From contig SKTU01000005.1 in NCBI GenBank assembly GCA_007122455.1, forward strand, positions 24,182 through 88,181: a DNA stretch of 64,000 nt, given 5' to 3'. This DNA comes from Haloarculaceae archaeon (GTDB taxonomy: Archaea > Halobacteriota > Halobacteria > Halobacteriales > Haloarculaceae). The stretch's first letter is position 1; each line of letters begins with the position of its first letter. The notes beneath the pieces were generated by a model. That model worked only from the letters and a program-made list of their open reading frames with translations, had not been told where the DNA came from and made no database searches. Positions 31,701-39,635 of the stretch are shown one piece after another. Both the position numbers and the translations under genes were made by a program.

Positions 31701-34700
31701 TAACCGACGGCGGCACGGTCACGGCGGCAACGGCCGTCGGTCGAGCCGAGGGCTCATCGTCGTCCGCGTTCGGGAGGGTCCTGGGATATCTCTCCGGGAG
31801 CGGTAACGTGTACTACAACGACCCGGATGGGCGCTACGGACTCGAATTCATCCATCAATCGGAAGCGTTGCTCGCAGATTTCGAGAACGCGTGCCGAAAG
31901 GCGTTCAGTGCCGAGCCGGTTCGGTACCCCAGCGAACAGCGCGAGGACGGCGTCGGGACCGTTCGGCTTCGCGGGCGTGAGTATGCCGACCAGGTGCTCG
32001 ACGCCGGAACGAACCTCGAAACGTGCGAGGAGGAGGCGTTTCCCGCGGCTGTTTCCGAAGCTGACCGGAATACCAAGGCAGCATTCATCAGAGCGATGGC
32101 CGACAGCGAAGGGGGCGTCGATACGGCGTCCGGAAACGTAACTATCTCCTCGACGAGCGAAGAGCTCCTCGTCGGGATCAAGAGCCTGTTGCTGGAGTTC
32201 GGAATCTCCTGTCAGATCCAGACGCGTGAACGGAGCGGGGATCTCGACCTGCACGAACTCGTCATTACAGCAGCGGACTCGATCCGGGCGTTCGAGCGCG
32301 AGATCGGATTCACGCTCGAACGAAAACAGAGCGCTCTCGAGACGGTTTGTGCCAGCGTCGATGGTGATCGAACCGGTTGCGACGTGTTACCGGAGTGTGG
32401 CGAACTGCTCGCACAGGTCCGGGAATCCCTGCGACTCTATCAATCCGAGTGCGGACTCGCCGGTTCGACGTACTGCAGTTTCGAGGACGGGGAGGCGAAC
32501 ATCTCGTTACAGCAGGGAGAAACAGTTCTCACAGCCTTCGAGGATCGCATCGATCAGGCTGAATCGGACACCGAGACGCTGTCCCAGAAGTGTGACTGGT
32601 CGACGCTGGAGCGACTGACGGATCGATACCACGTATCTCAGGCTGAACTCGCGGACGGACGTTCGTTCAGCCAGCAACGTGTTTCGGAGCATTGGGGGCG
32701 AAACACGTCGCTTCGAGAGGCGGTTCGACGTCGCCTTCGGGAGATCGTATCGGCCGTTGCCCGAACGGAGATCGACGTGTTCGCCGATCTGATAACCGGT
32801 GACGTGAAATGGCGCCGTGTCAGCGAACTCGAAACGGTGGAACCGAACTACCGGGACGACAGAATACCGATTTTCCGACGGGAGATCGCGAAGCGGCTCG
32901 CCTGTGGTCCCGACGAAGCCGAGAAACGTGCTGAGGACGTTCTCCAGCGAGCGCCGAAGATCGACTCGTGGGCAACGCTTCGGGGAGAGCTCGAACGGCA
33001 CGAAATCCATCTAGAGGCGCTCGTGGACGATCTCGGCGTCGCCTCGTCGACGATCCCCGGGTTGATCAGCGGCGTCGGAACCGACCGGTTCGACGATTTA
33101 AAAGCTGCAGCCGAGGACCGAATCTCCGAGAAGCGGGACCGGATTCGGACGCTTCTCGAGCGGATCGAGGATCGAAGCGGACCGAACGTGTACGACCTCA
33201 CGGTCGCGGGAACACACAACTTCGTGGCTAACGGCATGGTCGTCCACAACTCGGAAGACCGCTCCGCCATGCACGAAGCGCTCGAGCAGCAGTCCTACCA
33301 CCCCGACACCGAGATCCTCCTGGCCGACGGGCGCCGGGTCGAGATCGGCGAGTTCGTCGACGAGCGGATGGCGGCGGCCGGGACGGTCGTCGACGGCGTC
33401 GACTGCGAGATCCTGCCGGTCGACGACCTCACGGTCCACTCCGTCGACTTCGAGACGGACGAGACGACGAAGCTCCCGGTTGACCGCCTCAGTCGTCACG
33501 AGGCCCCCGACGAGTTCGTCCGGGTGAAGTTCTCGAACGGCCGAGAGGTGACGGTGACGCCCGAACACCCCATGTTCGTCGACGAGGATGGAAGGGTCGA
33601 AACCGTCGAGGCCCGCGACATCGAGACGGGGGCGTTCGTCCCGGCGCCGCGGAAGCTGCCGAACTCCACTGCCACAGTCGAGTTCGACGCTGAATCGCAC
33701 GTCAGTGAGGAGACGGGCGTGACGCTTCCAGGAGCGCTATCCGGCGATCTGGCGGAACTCCTCGGATTCCTCGCCACGGGGGGAAGCAGCTACGCCGAAC
33801 CGACCCACGAGATCAGCTTCTCGACCCGAGACGAGCGGACACTCGACCGGATTGACGAGTTGGTCAACTCGGTTTTCGGGGTGGAGAGCACCGACGCGGT
33901 CGACGAGAGCGGAACGGTGAGCAAGCGGTGGGTGTCGGCGGATCTGTACCGCTGGTTCGAATCGAACGTCCCCGAACTGATTTGCGGCGCGCACGAGAGG
34001 CGGATTCCCGCGCGGGTACTCGGTGCCTCCGAGGAGACGATCCGACGGTTCCTGGTCGGGGCCTTCGCGGCCGCCGGCAGTGTCGAGAGCGAAGCGACAC
34101 TCTCGGCGGGATCGAAGGGGTTGGCCGAGGACTACGCGGACGCGCTCTCGAAAGTTGGCATCGCCTCCCGCCTCCGCTACGACGACGCGGAGGGTGTCTG
34201 GAACGTGTACGCGACGGACGAATCGACGGAGCGGTTCGTCGACCGGATCGCCGAGCCGAGCGACGAGCCCCGGCGTGCGGACGTGTCCGAACGGCGGTGT
34301 GGCCTCCGACGATACCGCGTCTGTGAGGTCGAGGCCGTCCCGAACGAAGGCGAAAACGCCTGCGAGTGGGTCTACGACGTGACCGTCGAGCCGACGAACA
34401 CGTTCGTCAGCAAGGGTGTCGTCCTCCACAACTCGATCAGTATCTCCAAGGCGGGCATCAACGCGACCCTGAAGTCGCGGTGTTCGCTGTTGGGCGCGGC
34501 GAACCCCAAATACGGACGGTTCGACCAGTACGAACCGATCGGCGAACAGATCGACCTGGAGCCGGCGCTCGTCTCTCGATTCGATCTCATATTCACCGTC
34601 ACCGACCAGCCCGATCAGGAGGAGGACGCCGCACTGGCGGATCACATCATACAGACCAATTACGCGGGAGAGCTCAACACGCACCGCGAACAGACGGCGA

Positions 34701-35296
34701 CCTCGAACGTGACTCGGGAGGAAGTCGAGAACGTTACCGAATCGGTCGAACCGGAGATCGAAGCCGAGCTGCTGCGGAAGTATATCGCCTACGCCAAGCG
34801 GAACTGCTTCCCGACGATGACCGAGGAGGCGAAGGAGGCCATTCGGGATTTCTACGTCACCCTTCGTGCGAAAGGTCAAGACGAGGACGCGCCGGTCCCG
34901 GTCACTGCGCGGAAACTGGAGGCGCTGGTCCGGCTCTCGGAAGCCTCCGCCCGAATGCGACTCTCCGACACCGTCGAAGCGGAGGACGCCGAGCGCGTCA
35001 TCAACATCGTCCGATCGTGCCTCCAGGACATCGGCGTCGATCCGGAGACCGGCGAGTTCGACGCCGACGTCGTCGAAACGGGACGCTCGAAGACCCAGCG
35101 TGACCGAATCAAGGACATCAAATCGCTCATCAGCGAGATCGAATCGGAGTACGACGAGGGGGCCCCGGTCGACGAGGTGCTGGATCGCGCCGAGGAGATG
35201 GGCCTGGAGCGCTCGAAGGCCGAACACGAGATCGAGAAGCTCCGACAGAAGGGGGACGTCTACGAACCGAGGACGGACCACCTCCGGACGGTCTGA
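28784..35296 (+). CDS. mcm: Replicative DNA helicase MCM precursor with three inteins (2170 aa; 698-aa host protein after excision)
   Basis: MCM N-domain and zinc site (CQRCGTL...CQGCERQG), split Walker A GDPGTGK|SQLL, Walker B AAVDELDKMR|SEDRS, arginine finger ALVSRFDLIF; removing inteins restores an uninterrupted MCM core. Confidence 0.97.
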   Translation: MARAEDTEVIEAFEQFYRDYYRNEIGELAQRYPNEQRSLYVDWGDLYRYDPDLADDFIAQPEQMRDYAEEALRLYDLPVDVKLGQAHVRIQNLQESTSIREIRARHRGQLIAVSGIVRKATDVRPKITEAAFECQRCGTLSRIPQTSGEFHEPHECQGCERQGPFNINFDQSEFVDAQKLRIQESPEGLRGGETPQSIDVHIEDDVTGEVTAGDHVRVTGILHLDQQGNNQEKSPIFDVYMDGLSVEIEDEQFEDMDITDEDKKKIIELSGQSEIYEKMVGSMAPSIYGYDQEKLAIIMQLFSGVTKELPDGSRIRGDLHMLLIGDPGTGKCVGPETRVTLADGSEREIGALVEAKLDDPKPVDDGVYDEVSFQVPSLASDGRVVLRRATRVWKRQAPERMYRIRTESGRELEATPSHPLFSPSAAGITATKAAELSAGEFIAVPRQLPTVGDDSLDVSFRRSEASDADRVEPPETLTPKLARLLGYLVADGHVEQEGVVRIASDDRAVLDDAAAALDDLGVSHDRELVCRSGELVRFLREIEPTIPSGSAEQRVPAPVLRATRPVKRGFLRAFVDTGGVVSPERRSIVVESSSKELLEGIRSLLLSFGIDARRRERSGGRYRLRIDRENFTRYVEEIGFVTDRKASPAAERPNTAEDANRDVVPNVGNALCTLRESFGLTQGDCGLPTTTYRQYECGDRNPSRESLRTILDAFTAASDDGVAADGGTAVEGSLASLRSLTREGVGWDRIVSIESVEPAYDWVYDLEVEGTHSYVSNNVLSHNSQLLQYVRNLAPRSVYTSGKGSSSAGLTAAAVRDDFGDGQQWTLEAGALVLADQGIAAVDELDKMRCVTGDTLVHLADGRVSRIRDLALEAAESGEIEPLENGRTIRDVDLTAWTMTDDGRLVERSVTAVHEYDAPERLTEVTLESGESVVTTPDHPFFVFEDGERRERAAEELDADDWVYVPRRLSPSVTDGGTVTAATAVGRAEGSSSSAFGRVLGYLSGSGNVYYNDPDGRYGLEFIHQSEALLADFENACRKAFSAEPVRYPSEQREDGVGTVRLRGREYADQVLDAGTNLETCEEEAFPAAVSEADRNTKAAFIRAMADSEGGVDTASGNVTISSTSEELLVGIKSLLLEFGISCQIQTRERSGDLDLHELVITAADSIRAFEREIGFTLERKQSALETVCASVDGDRTGCDVLPECGELLAQVRESLRLYQSECGLAGSTYCSFEDGEANISLQQGETVLTAFEDRIDQAESDTETLSQKCDWSTLERLTDRYHVSQAELADGRSFSQQRVSEHWGRNTSLREAVRRRLREIVSAVARTEIDVFADLITGDVKWRRVSELETVEPNYRDDRIPIFRREIAKRLACGPDEAEKRAEDVLQRAPKIDSWATLRGELERHEIHLEALVDDLGVASSTIPGLISGVGTDRFDDLKAAAEDRISEKRDRIRTLLERIEDRSGPNVYDLTVAGTHNFVANGMVVHNSEDRSAMHEALEQQSYHPDTEILLADGRRVEIGEFVDERMAAAGTVVDGVDCEILPVDDLTVHSVDFETDETTKLPVDRLSRHEAPDEFVRVKFSNGREVTVTPEHPMFVDEDGRVETVEARDIETGAFVPAPRKLPNSTATVEFDAESHVSEETGVTLPGALSGDLAELLGFLATGGSSYAEPTHEISFSTRDERTLDRIDELVNSVFGVESTDAVDESGTVSKRWVSADLYRWFESNVPELICGAHERRIPARVLGASEETIRRFLVGAFAAAGSVESEATLSAGSKGLAEDYADALSKVGIASRLRYDDAEGVWNVYATDESTERFVDRIAEPSDEPRRADVSERRCGLRRYRVCEVEAVPNEGENACEWVYDVTVEPTNTFVSKGVVLHNSISISKAGINATLKSRCSLLGAANPKYGRFDQYEPIGEQIDLEPALVSRFDLIFTVTDQPDQEEDAALADHIIQTNYAGELNTHREQTATSNVTREEVENVTESVEPEIEAELLRKYIAYAKRNCFPTMTEEAKEAIRDFYVTLRAKGQDEDAPVPVTARKLEALVRLSEASARMRLSDTVEAEDAERVINIVRSCLQDIGVDPETGEFDADVVETGRSKTQRDRIKDIKSLISEIESEYDEGAPVDEVLDRAEEMGLERSKAEHEIEKLRQKGDVYEPRTDHLRTV
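29777..31132 (+). other. Intein 1 of MCM (452 aa), at Walker A GDPGTGK|S
   Basis: Cys1 (CVGPETRVTLADG), block B ATPSHPLF, blocks F/G DWVYDLEVEGTHSYVSNNVLSHN followed by Ser+1. Confidence 0.95.
31331..33250 (+). other. Intein 2 of MCM (640 aa), at DELDKMR|S
   Basis: Cys1 (CVTGDTLVHLADG), block B TTPDHPFF, blocks F/G NVYDLTVAGTHNFVANGMVVHN followed by Ser+1. Confidence 0.95.
33293..34432 (+). other. Intein 3 of MCM (380 aa), at HEALEQQ|S
   Basis: Ser1 (SYHPDTEILLADG), block B VTPEHPMF, blocks F/G EWVYDVTVEPTNTFVSKGVVLHN followed by Ser+1. Confidence 0.94.
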
Positions 35297-35297
35297 G

Positions 35298-35552
35298 ATG
35301 GACCGCATCGCCGCCATCCGGACGATCGAGGAAGCGCTGGCCGATTTCGAGGCCGGCGAGATCGAGCTAGCGCGCTGTGAAAAGCGGATCCGTGCGACGG
35401 TCCGTAGCTTCGCGACGGAGTTCGACGGCGAGTTAGCCGCATACCGATCGGAGTCGGGCACGATCGTCGTCGCCGACTCCGAGCGAGAGGCACGTGACCG
35501 GGTTCAGGAGCTGACCGGCGAGCGAGCACCGGTCGTCGAGCGGCTCGACTGA
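35298..35552 (+). CDS. Small conserved haloarchaeal hypothetical protein
   Basis: MDRIAAIRTIEEALADFEAGEIELARCEKRI; ATG immediately after mcm stop. Confidence 0.7.
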   Translation: MDRIAAIRTIEEALADFEAGEIELARCEKRIRATVRSFATEFDGELAAYRSESGTIVVADSEREARDRVQELTGERAPVVERLD

Positions 35553-35609
35553 CCGGAAACATCGTAGCGTTCCGAAAAGTTAAACAGAACAACAGATGTC
35601 GAACCGACT

Positions 35610-35948
35610 GTGCTGTTGGTGGTGACGTACTCCCAGTCGGCTCGGTCATCGCTTCGAAACGTCTGTCGAATCCACGAGGGAACCGTCGTTCGGCGGCTCG
35701 GTCGGGCGGCGCTGTTCGAGGAGACGGAACACGGCGCGTTCCTCGGCCTTCGCCTTCGGGAAAAACATCCCGATAGCGTACAGGTCGAGCGCACCGAACC
35801 GTTCAACGAGTTTCGGGACGTCGACGAATCGGTGCGCGCGGCGGCGATCGATTACGAGAACCGCGAACGCGAGAGCACGCCATACGCGAAATTCGCCGCC
35901 GGAACGTCACACCCCGAACCCGAGACGCTGAAGCAAACGGAGCTATGA
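35610..35948 (+). CDS. Conserved haloarchaeal hypothetical protein
   Basis: 112-aa ORF in collinear cluster; ATGA overlap with next gene. Confidence 0.7.
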   Translation: MLLVVTYSQSARSSLRNVCRIHEGTVVRRLGRAALFEETEHGAFLGLRLREKHPDSVQVERTEPFNEFRDVDESVRAAAIDYENRERESTPYAKFAAGTSHPEPETLKQTEL

Positions 35949-36709
35949 GGGTCGATCTCTCTTCGTACGATCTCGATCCGGCAGCCGTTGCGACGACCGT
36001 GCGAGCTGCCGACGGACCGTTCGAGTTGGAGCCGACGGCGGCTCACGAACACGTCGGTTGCATCACTCCGGAGATGGAGTTCGACCGGCGAGCGGCGATG
36101 GCTGCAGCGGCACGTACGCGCGACGTGACCACGACCGTCGACGACGCGCTCGCATCGGCTCGAGAGGAGCGCCGGGAACTGGAGCCGATCGATCCGGAGA
36201 CCACCGACGCCCGCCGACGAGTCGCAGAAGCGGCGGCGGAGTTGGACGAACTCCGTGAGGAAGTCGCCGCAAAACGCGGTCGGCTGAACGCACACCGTGA
36301 ACACGGTGACGGAAACAAAGCAGAGGCCGAATATCTCGACGCCGTCCGATCGCTCTCGGAGGCCGAAACCGAGTACGCTGCTGCCGTCGAGCAGCTCGAG
36401 GAGGCGGAGGCTGCGGCCCGCAAAGCGAGGGACGAACGGGAGCGTCAGCTTCAGCTCGTCGACCGGATCGACAATCTCCAACGAACGGCCCGCGAGGAGC
36501 GAGTGGATGCGATTCGACCGGCAGTCGAGGACGCGGTACGTGCCGCCCCCGGCGACAGTACCGAACTGGCGACCGCCGACGGACCGACCGCGGCCATGGC
36601 GCTTGCCCGCGTCTCGGAGCTTCGGGCGCCGGTCGTCCTCTCCTGTCGTCGCTTTTCCGACGTCGAGACCGCCGGCAGGTGGCTGGACGCGTCGGTAATT
36701 CGGCTCTGA
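35945..36709 (+). CDS. Conserved haloarchaeal coiled-coil hypothetical protein
   Basis: Heptad-rich central region (AEAAAELDELREEVAAKRGRL...EAETEYAAAVEQLEEAEAAARKARDERERQL). Confidence 0.7.
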   Translation: MRVDLSSYDLDPAAVATTVRAADGPFELEPTAAHEHVGCITPEMEFDRRAAMAAAARTRDVTTTVDDALASAREERRELEPIDPETTDARRRVAEAAAELDELREEVAAKRGRLNAHREHGDGNKAEAEYLDAVRSLSEAETEYAAAVEQLEEAEAAARKARDERERQLQLVDRIDNLQRTAREERVDAIRPAVEDAVRAAPGDSTELATADGPTAAMALARVSELRAPVVLSCRRFSDVETAGRWLDASVIRL

Positions 36710-36739
36710 TTTATCCCGAAAGCCGAGAGCAGAGAGCGT

Positions 36740-37273
36740 ATGGTGAGGCGTTCGATCACGACCCGGAGATCGGATGGGGTTACGTTCGTCCAGGTGACGG
36801 TTTCAGTCGAAGAACGGTCCCGGCTTCGGATAGAGTACCACGGCGACGGAACGGTGCTTCCGCCGCGCCGTGGTGGCGAGCCGGAGTCCGGCTGGAACGA
36901 GGGGGGGACCGAACGAGTTGTCGACGTCGGTTCGTCGGGGATCGGATTCGCTGTCGTCGAGCCCGTCGAGCCCGAGGACGTCGAGTTAGCTGTCGATCCG
37001 ATTCCCGACGAGTCGGCGGGTGCCGTCGATGCCTGGTTCGATCGCGTCGACGAGCGGCTTCGATGCGCCGAAGAGATTGCAGCGGCTCGAACGCTGGAGG
37101 AAGCGACGGCGGCAGTCGCAGCAGCCGGCGGGCTCGGGGCGGTCGAGCGTCTCGCGGCGGCGGTCGTCCGTGATCGTCGATTGCTCGAGCGAATCGAAAC
37201 CGCACCGGACGCATTGCTCGAACGGGCCGAGCGAACGGAGCTCCCGACCGCGGAACTGCGACGGCTCGCCTGA
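36740..37273 (+). CDS. Conserved haloarchaeal hypothetical protein
   Basis: 177-aa ORF, collinear, abuts convergent tfb. Confidence 0.65.
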   Translation: MVRRSITTRRSDGVTFVQVTVSVEERSRLRIEYHGDGTVLPPRRGGEPESGWNEGGTERVVDVGSSGIGFAVVEPVEPEDVELAVDPIPDESAGAVDAWFDRVDERLRCAEEIAAARTLEEATAAVAAAGGLGAVERLAAAVVRDRRLLERIETAPDALLERAERTELPTAELRRLA

Positions 37274-38140
37274 TCAGTTCCTGACGTCCCGGTAGGTGTT
37301 CCGAATTGTCACTGCGGAGACGCCGGCGACGTCAGCGGCGTCGGTCTGCGTGAGATCGTGACCGGCAGCCTGTGCAGCCGTGTAGAGACACGCGGCGGCG
37401 ACACCACTCGGATTCCGTCCCGCAGCCGTGCCGTCCTCGTGGGCAGTTGCCGCGATCTCGCGGGCGCGACACTCGACCTCCTGGGGGAGCTCCAGTTTCG
37501 AGGCGAACCGAGCGAGATACTCGCGGGGGTCGATCGGACCGGTCGAAAGACCCAACTCTCGGTTGAGAGCGTCGTAGGCGGCCTTCAGCTCGTCGGCGTC
37601 GGCAGCCGCGATCGAGACGACTTCCGCGAGCGTTCGCGACACCGAGTCGGTCCGACAGACGGCGTAGACCGCTGCCGCGGCGAAACCCTCGATAGAGCGT
37701 CCGCGGAGGAGGTCCGCTTCCTGTGCCGACTCGAAGAGAACGCAGGCCCGTTCCTGAAGCGTATCTGGAAGCTCCAGTTGGCTCGTCAACCGCCGAATCT
37801 CGGTGAAACCGTACACCTGGTTCCGCTCGCGTTTACTCGAGATTCGAGCACGGTTGTGCTGGCGGCGCATCCGCGCGACGCGGCGACGCTTCCGCCCTTT
37901 TAGCCGCGTCGAACGGCCAATCTCGGTGGAGAGCCCGCGATCGTGTCGCGACCGGGTCAACGGCGCACCGGTCCGTTCGGGGTTCGTCTCGTCGTCGTCG
38001 AACGAGCGCCACTCCGGGCCTCGATCGATCGCGTCTTCGGCGACGATCAGTCCACACTCGCTACAGACGGTTTCCGTGTCGGTACTCCGGAGCCGCCCCT
38101 CACACTCGGGACAGTTTCGTGCTGTCGTGCTGCTCATCAC
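37274..38140 (-). CDS. tfb: Transcription initiation factor IIB
   Basis: Zinc ribbon CPECEGRLRSTDTETVCSECGLIVAEDAID, WRSFD, two cyclin-like repeats (FAAAAVYAVCR; VAAACLYTAAQ). Confidence 0.93.
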   Translation of the reverse strand: MMSSTTARNCPECEGRLRSTDTETVCSECGLIVAEDAIDRGPEWRSFDDDETNPERTGAPLTRSRHDRGLSTEIGRSTRLKGRKRRRVARMRRQHNRARISSKRERNQVYGFTEIRRLTSQLELPDTLQERACVLFESAQEADLLRGRSIEGFAAAAVYAVCRTDSVSRTLAEVVSIAAADADELKAAYDALNRELGLSTGPIDPREYLARFASKLELPQEVECRAREIAATAHEDGTAAGRNPSGVAAACLYTAAQAAGHDLTQTDAADVAGVSAVTIRNTYRDVRN

Positions 38141-38310
38141 ATGCGAAACTGCGTCCGGATGACACTTTAAAAGACACCGAGGTCACCCGTTCGGAGGGCA
38201 CGTCTGCCGGCGAAAACGTACCGGTAACCGGTACGTTCCCGGTGGCGTCACAGTCGAACCGATCCAGTCACTGAAAAGATTTAATGGAGAGGACGAACCG
38301 ACGCCCGGAC

Positions 38311-38808
38311 ATGGGGCTGTCGGATATCGCGGCGGGGATCGAGGTGACGGCCGAACAGCGCAATCGAGGCGTTGCGACGACCGACGACACGGAGACGTCG
38401 CTCGACGAGCGCCTGGCACCGTTCGCCGACGAACTGCCGTGTCAGCCGACTGCGGCCGCTCGACTACTCGACGCGTACGCGGACGGAGCGAGCATCGGTC
38501 GAGCGGCCGCAGTCGCGGGAGTTCCGCCCACGGACGCCTCGAAAACTCTCTATCGACTCGGCGAACCGATCGATCCACTCTCGCCGACCGCCGAGCGAGT
38601 GATCGACGACTGGCTCGCCGGAGAGCTCTCCCGAACCGAAGCTCGAACGCTCGCGAACGTCGGCGACGCCGAGTTCGCCCTCGGCGTCTACGTCGCGACC
38701 CACGAGCCGATCGAGGGAGCGGAACACGCCGTCGCGGACGCGCTCGCGATCGATCGACGAACCGATCCGCTCGCCGACACGAGGGGTGACGTCGAAGAGT
38801 GGATGTAG
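38311..38808 (+). CDS. Conserved haloarchaeal hypothetical protein
   Basis: Start MGLSDIAAGIEVTAEQRNRGV; TATA-like aaaagatttaat 27-35 bp upstream of this ATG. Confidence 0.6.
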   Translation: MGLSDIAAGIEVTAEQRNRGVATTDDTETSLDERLAPFADELPCQPTAAARLLDAYADGASIGRAAAVAGVPPTDASKTLYRLGEPIDPLSPTAERVIDDWLAGELSRTEARTLANVGDAEFALGVYVATHEPIEGAEHAVADALAIDRRTDPLADTRGDVEEWM

Positions 38809-38847
38809 CCAAAAATCCGTGCGCTTCCTTGCGAATCTGCCGGAGGG

Positions 38848-38925
38848 TATATAACGCCCGGTCGCTTGTGATCACGGTATACAACTGTAGTGCCCTCGCA
38901 CCCGCTTCGAGAGCGGCGTAGCGAG
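38848..38925 (+). promoter_or_regulatory. TATA box (TATATAA 38848-38854) and potential structured leader hairpin (38895-38925) upstream of tctB-like gene
   Basis: ctcgc-ac-ccgct-tcgag-agcgg-cgta-gcgag two-helix hairpin by eye. Confidence 0.4.
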
Positions 38926-38969
38926 TGACGGGGCGTGGCGCGCCGTGGAACTATAGTTTCCCGACAATC

Positions 38970-39635
38970 ATGAGAACAGGTGAACTCAAATCAGGAGTCG
39001 CAGGTACCGTCAGAGACCGGATCGGATCGGAGCATGTTCTTCAGCTGTTCTTCCTAGTCATAGCCGTATACGCCTACATCGAGGCGTTCGGGTTCACGTT
39101 CGGCGGTCGGGTCTTCCCGCAGATGTCGGCACTGATCGTGATCGTCGGCATCCTACTGCTGACGATTCGAGGCTACCTCCCGTCCGGGATCAGATCGTGG
39201 ATCGAGGGAGGAGTCGACCTCACCGAAACGGTCGACGCTGACATCGACGCGGACGTCGATCCGGAGACCGAACAGACACGAGTCGAGGCCGAACACGAGT
39301 TCCCGCGGTTTCAGAAGCCGCTCCATCCCGTCACCTTCACCGCCCTGATGGTCGTCCTCTACGTCGTCGCCGGATACGCTGTCGGCTTCCTGTGGGTGAC
39401 GCCGGTGTTCGTGGCCGGCTATCTCATCTGGTTCGATAAGCCGCTGCTCTACGTCGTCGCGCTCGCAGCCCTCGGATTACTCGTCGCCTACACGTTCATC
39501 ACAGTGTTCAACATTCGGCTACACCAGGGGCAGCTGATCTCCCTCACACTACTCGAAGCCACGTTCGCAGTCGAACTGCTCCAATCACAGTTCGACGTTA
39601 CGGCTGAAATCCCGTTGTCGGGAGGCCGTCGATGA
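38970..39635 (+). CDS. Tripartite tricarboxylate transporter TctB family protein
   Basis: MRTGELKSGVAGTVRDRIGSEHVLQLFFLVIAVYAYIEAFGFTFGGRVFPQM; four TM; upstream of TctA. Confidence 0.8.
   Translation: MRTGELKSGVAGTVRDRIGSEHVLQLFFLVIAVYAYIEAFGFTFGGRVFPQMSALIVIVGILLLTIRGYLPSGIRSWIEGGVDLTETVDADIDADVDPETEQTRVEAEHEFPRFQKPLHPVTFTALMVVLYVVAGYAVGFLWVTPVFVAGYLIWFDKPLLYVVALAALGLLVAYTFITVFNIRLHQGQLISLTLLEATFAVELLQSQFDVTAEIPLSGGRR

Noticed and set aside
29777-34432. Possibility that the MCM insertions are introns or a frameshift/assembly artefact
   Set aside because: Reading frame is continuous, and each segment has intein blocks A, B, F and G with the correct +1 nucleophile
33737-35461. 574-aa minus-strand ORF opposite the MCM C-terminus and intein 3
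   Set aside because: Antisense artefact; no recognisable domain, sense strand is unambiguous MCM
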